DNA of 64,000 nucleotides, from contig NZ_LMPM01000001.1 in the NCBI RefSeq assembly GCF_001423845.1, forward strand, positions 1,879,398 to 1,943,397. The letters are read 5' to 3'. This DNA is from Sphingomonas sp. Leaf357. GTDB lineage: Bacteria; Pseudomonadota; Alphaproteobacteria; Sphingomonadales; Sphingomonadaceae. Below, one piece after another: positions 60,658 to 64,000 of the stretch. Position 1 is the stretch's first letter, and the number at the start of each line of letters is the position of its first letter. The position numbers were made by a program, and so were the translations under genes. Under the pieces are notes generated by a model. That model did not search any database. It was not told the DNA's origin and worked only from the letters and a program-made list of their open reading frames with translations.

Positions 60658-61626
60658 TTATTGTGACGGGGCGAGCTTCGTGTTCAGCACCCAGCCGACA
60701 TTGTCGTTTTCGTCGGCGACCTCCCACCACAGGCCAGCTTTCTGCCCGGTCGGATACAGGATCGATCCGGCGGGCAGCGTGCGCATGACCTTGCCGGTCG
60801 TGGCCGCGGCGGTGCGCATCGCTACCGGGCCCTGCGCGGTGAAGGTCTTGGCCGGAGCCGCCTCCGCCGTGCCGGTGTCGCCCGGATTGACGTAACCCAG
60901 GCTGTTGACCAGCTTGGCGTAGGATTGAATGAACGCCAGCGTCACGATGCGGCCGATATCGGTGTTGTCGTAACCGCCGCCGACCACGCCGCCCGCGACG
61001 CCGCCGCCGAACATGCCGCCGCCACCGCCGAAGCTCAGGCTGTTCTTTGCGGCATACCCGTCTTCGGTCGCCAAGGTCTCGGTCGTGCGCACGTTGGTGA
61101 TCGACAGCACCACGTTCGCTTCCATCTTCTTGCTGCGGATGCCGCCCAGGATCCCGCCGATCGGCCCGCCCAGCACGCCGCCGATGCCGGCACCGATTCC
61201 GCTGCCGCTGGCATTGCCGTTCGCCGCCTGCACTTCGGCCTGCAGCACGTAATCGGCCGCCTTGATCTGGCCCTGGCCCACGTTCGACCGGCGTTGCAGC
61301 CCGAGATTGCCGCCGATGTCGCGCTCCAGTTGCGCGGCCTGTAGGCCGCTGCCGCGATCGACGAGGTTGAAGCAACCCGAACGCTGCACCATCACCTTGA
61401 GCAGTTTCGACGGCGCGGCGAGGCTATATTGCGTCCAGCCGCGGGGATCGTCGCCATCGACGATCGAGATCGTGCCATGCTTGCGCGCACATTTCGGCAC
61501 GTCGTTCATCGTCGCCTGCTGCAACTTCTGCGTACCGGACGGCTTGGCGAGTCGCTGCGCCGAAACACCCTGCGGCAACATCGCGAGAATCACCGCGCTC
61601 GTCGTCAAAGACTTGATCTTGAACAT
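60658..61626 (-). CDS. CsgG-like protein with C-terminal SH3 domain
   Basis: A 322-residue exported protein. Signal peptide [24 protein letters not shown], a CsgG/HfaB-like domain ([36 protein letters not shown], and a Gly-rich insertion [20 protein letters not shown]) and an SH3b segment at about 260-318 ([42 protein letters not shown]). CsgG proteins form outer-membrane secretion pores or lipoproteins; there is no lipobox Cys here. It is divergent from lepA. Role unknown. Confidence 0.82.
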   Translation of the reverse strand: MFKIKSLTTSAVILAMLPQGVSAQRLAKPSGTQKLQQATMNDVPKCARKHGTISIVDGDDPRGWTQYSLAAPSKLLKVMVQRSGCFNLVDRGSGLQAAQLERDIGGNLGLQRRSNVGQGQIKAADYVLQAEVQAANGNASGSGIGAGIGGVLGGPIGGILGGIRSKKMEANVVLSITNVRTTETLATEDGYAAKNSLSFGGGGGMFGGGVAGGVVGGGYDNTDIGRIVTLAFIQSYAKLVNSLGYVNPGDTGTAEAAPAKTFTAQGPVAMRTAAATTGKVMRTLPAGSILYPTGQKAGLWWEVADENDNVGWVLNTKLAPSQ

Positions 61627-61786
61627 CTTTACCCCCCGGTTTTTTGATCTTGCGAGTTCTTATCAAAATTCTCCCGATCCGCCTAGATTGTTGCGGAACG
61701 GGCATGCGCGCTTGTGCCTTTGTGCGGCGCACCCGGCAATGCTATGGCGCGCGCCTGTTCCTATCCGCACTAGCCCGGGCGATTAC

Positions 61787-63607
61787 GTGACCCCTCTCGA
61801 TAAAATCCGCAATTTCAGCATCATCGCCCATATCGACCATGGCAAGTCGACGCTTGCCGACCGCCTGATTCAGGAAACTGGCGGGCTGACCGCGCGTGAG
61901 ATGTCCGAGCAGGTGCTCGACAATATGGACATCGAGAAGGAGCGCGGCATCACGATCAAGGCGCAGACCGTGCGCCTCGCCTACAAGGCGGATGACGGCG
62001 AGACCTACACGCTGAACCTGATGGACACGCCGGGGCATGTCGACTTCGCGTACGAGGTGTCGCGCAGCCTGGCCGCGTGCGAGGGCGCGTTGCTGGTGGT
62101 GGACGCGGCGCAGGGCGTCGAGGCGCAGACGCTCGCCAACGTCTATCAGTCGATCGAGCATGACCACGAGATCGTGCCGGTCATCAACAAGATCGATCTG
62201 CCCGCCGCCGATCCCGAGAAGGTGCGGGCGGAGATCGAGGAAGTGATCGGGCTCGATGCGAGCCAGGCGGTGCTGACGTCGGCCAAGTCGGGCATCGGCA
62301 TCCGCGAGGTGCTCGAGGCGGTCGTCACGCGCATCCCCCCGCCGAAGGGCGATCCCGATGCGCCGCTCAAGGCCATGCTGGTCGACAGCTGGTACGATCC
62401 GTATCTCGGCGTCGTTATTCTCGTGCGCGTCGTGGCCGGCACTTTGAAGAAGGGCCAGCTGATCAAGTTCATGGCCACCGGCACGCAGCACCTGATCGAT
62501 CGCGTCGGCTGCTTCCGCCCGCGCATCGAGCAGCTGACCGATCTCGGCGTCGGCGAGATCGGCTTCATCACCGCGCAGATCAAGGAGGTCGCGCAGACCC
62601 GCGTCGGCGACACGATCACCGACGTGAAGCGTCCGGCCGCCGAACCGCTGCCGGGCTTCAAGGAAGTGCAGCCGGTGGTGTTCTGCGGGCTGTTCCCGGT
62701 CGATGCCAACGACTTCGAGAAACTGCGTGAGAGCATCTCGAAGCTGCGCCTGAACGATGCGAGCTTTTCGTTCGAGATGGAGACCAGCGCGGCCTTGGGC
62801 TTCGGCTTCCGTTGCGGCTTCCTCGGCCTGCTGCATCTCGAGATCATCCAGGAGAGGCTGACGCGCGAATATGATCTCGACCTGATCACGACGGCGCCGT
62901 CCGTGGTCTACGAGATCGAGCTGACCCACCCCGATCCCGCCGGCACGACGCATATCGAGCTGCACAACCCCGCCGACATGCCCGAGCCCAACAAGATCGC
63001 GATGATCAGCGAGCCGTGGATCGAGGCGGTCATCTATGTGCCCGACGAATATCTCGGCTCGATCCTGAAGCTGTGCCAGGATCGCCGCGGCGTCCAGAAG
63101 AACCTCACCTATGTCGGCGGCCGTGCCCAGGCGACGTACGAACTGCCGCTCAACGAAGTGGTGTTCGATTTCTACGATCGCCTGAAGTCGCTGTCGAAGG
63201 GCTATGCCAGCTTCGACTACAACCAGATTGGCTACCGCGAAGGCGATCTCGTCAAGATGAGCATCCTCGTCAACGAGGAGCCGGTCGATGCGCTGTCGAT
63301 GATCGTCCATCGCGGCACCGCCGAGGTGCGCGGGCGCGGCATGGTCGAACGGCTGAAGGAACTGATCCCGCGCCACCTGTTCAAGATCCCGATCCAGGCG
63401 GCGATCGGCGGCAAGGTGATCGCGCGCGAGACGATCAGCGCGATGCGCAAGGACGTGACCGCGAAATGCTATGGCGGCGACGCCAGCCGCAAGCGCAAGC
63501 TGCTCGACAAGCAGAAGAAGGGCAAGCTGAAGATGCGCGAATATGGCAGCGTCAGCATCCCGCAGGAGGCGTTCATCGCCGCGCTCAGGATGGGCGATGA
63601 TGCATGA
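61787..63607 (+). CDS. lepA: Elongation factor 4 (LepA)
   Basis: A 606-residue translational GTPase. [16 protein letters not shown] (G1), DTPGHVDF (G3) and [13 protein letters not shown] (G4) lie at the N-terminus, and the LepA C-terminal domain contains [26 protein letters not shown]. It back-translocates ribosomes. GTG 61787 is the start, giving the usual length; the longer ORF reads through antisense intergenic DNA. Confidence 0.96.
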   Translation: MTPLDKIRNFSIIAHIDHGKSTLADRLIQETGGLTAREMSEQVLDNMDIEKERGITIKAQTVRLAYKADDGETYTLNLMDTPGHVDFAYEVSRSLAACEGALLVVDAAQGVEAQTLANVYQSIEHDHEIVPVINKIDLPAADPEKVRAEIEEVIGLDASQAVLTSAKSGIGIREVLEAVVTRIPPPKGDPDAPLKAMLVDSWYDPYLGVVILVRVVAGTLKKGQLIKFMATGTQHLIDRVGCFRPRIEQLTDLGVGEIGFITAQIKEVAQTRVGDTITDVKRPAAEPLPGFKEVQPVVFCGLFPVDANDFEKLRESISKLRLNDASFSFEMETSAALGFGFRCGFLGLLHLEIIQERLTREYDLDLITTAPSVVYEIELTHPDPAGTTHIELHNPADMPEPNKIAMISEPWIEAVIYVPDEYLGSILKLCQDRRGVQKNLTYVGGRAQATYELPLNEVVFDFYDRLKSLSKGYASFDYNQIGYREGDLVKMSILVNEEPVDALSMIVHRGTAEVRGRGMVERLKELIPRHLFKIPIQAAIGGKVIARETISAMRKDVTAKCYGGDASRKRKLLDKQKKGKLKMREYGSVSIPQEAFIAALRMGDDA

Positions 63608-63757
63608 GGCCCGGGGCTGAGCGAAGCTTGGCCGCGGACTAGCCGAATGCCGGCCGGCGGTTCGGTCGAACCAGTCCTCGACCGCACCGTCCGACGACGC
63701 GGCTTTGCCGCGGCGCCTTCCCATCGTAAGTCGAGACGCGGCACAGGGAGATCGCCC

Positions 63758-64000
63758 ATGACACTCAAAGGCATCACCGGCTGGATCGCGGCGGCTCTGC
63801 TCTGCGCCGTGCCGACTCTCGGCCAGGCCCAGCCGCGCCCGCCGCTGGTGCTCGCCGCCGCCAGTCTCCAGGAATCGATGACGGCCGCCGCCGATGCCTG
63901 GGCGAGGAAGGGGCATCCCAGGCCGGTGATCTCGTTCGCGTCATCCTCGGCGCTGGCGCGGCAGGTGCTGTCGGGCGGGGCGGCCGATCTGTTCGCGTCG
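63758..64000 (+). CDS. modA: Molybdate-binding protein ModA, 3' end cut by window edge
   Basis: The first 81 residues are visible: signal peptide MTLKGITGWIAAALLCAVPTLGQAQ, then LVLAAASLQESMTAAADAWARKGHPRPVISFASSSALARQVLSGGAADLFAS, the family start with the molybdate-contacting AAASL and SSxLxxQ segments. ATG 63758 follows AGGGAG. It is the periplasmic receptor of a molybdate ABC importer; permease genes would lie beyond the window. Confidence 0.85.
   Translation, partial: MTLKGITGWIAAALLCAVPTLGQAQPRPPLVLAAASLQESMTAAADAWARKGHPRPVISFASSSALARQVLSGGAADLFAS

Noticed and set aside
61742..63916. 724-residue open frame antisense to lepA
   Set aside because: It runs opposite the clear LepA gene, is Asp/Arg/His-rich and has no recognisable domain; it is a shadow of high-GC codon bias.

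Overview
The window reads as a chromosomal segment of a sphingomonad (Alphaproteobacteria, Sphingomonas-like). The support is high GC with strong third-position GC, alphaproteobacterial gene families (a DUF2794 protein, a PEP-CTERM protein of the sphingomonad type, a single Pst/Pho operon), intergenic palindromes of the kind common in sphingomonads, and a large exopolysaccharide (EPS) locus. All calls come from reading the sequence and supplied translations; no database search was run.

Left part (1-7.8 kb): a partial fasciclin protein, OxyR, a TauE/SafE exporter, a divergent serine acetyltransferase with a DUF2794 gene, a polytopic membrane protein behind a perfect palindromic operator, a PEP-CTERM protein, an SDR dehydrogenase and two small secreted Cys-pair proteins. 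Phosphate block (8.0-15.4 kb, minus strand): phoR-pstS-pstC-pstA-pstB-phoU-phoB, with a Pho-box-like element before pstS and a palindromic repeat between pstS and pstC.

At 15.5-18.1 kb a tightly coupled plus-strand operon encodes a Tat-type secreted 137-aa protein, a PqqD-like chaperone, an HprK-related kinase and a PF14907-type nucleotidyltransferase. This is the HPr-rel-A system, which is named in family databases but has no established function; it is the best candidate here for an undescribed biological system. Next come two small conserved-type genes, gph, glmU, a PIN/RHH toxin-antitoxin pair, and glmS.

The EPS locus runs from about 24 to 53 kb. It holds a priming sugar transferase, a UDP-glucuronate epimerase-like enzyme, an EpsG-type polymerase, five or more glycosyltransferases, DUF1919, a Wzx flippase, FkbM and class I methyltransferases, two AsnB-type amidotransferases, a Wzy/ligase, a membrane-anchored TPR protein, a Wzc tyrosine kinase, a Wza export lipoprotein, a metallophosphoesterase, a nucleotide-sugar dehydrogenase and a second PF14907 nucleotidyltransferase. 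The uronate enzymes with two amidotransferases suggest a polymer with uronamide residues. The middle (about 27-40 kb) looks less GC-biased and changes strand often, consistent with a variable, horizontally reshuffled serotype-like core between conserved flanks.

Right part (52.8-64 kb): S-formylglutathione hydrolase, a ferredoxin reductase, a ROK sugar kinase, DNA polymerase IV, tRNA-Pro(CGG), an adrenodoxin-reductase-type flavoprotein, PnuC with a NadR-like kinase, a UVR-motif protein, a peroxiredoxin, a CsgG-like protein with an SH3 domain, lepA and the start of modA. No rRNA, CRISPR array, insertion sequence or prophage was seen, and no gene-free stretch exceeds about 300 bases.
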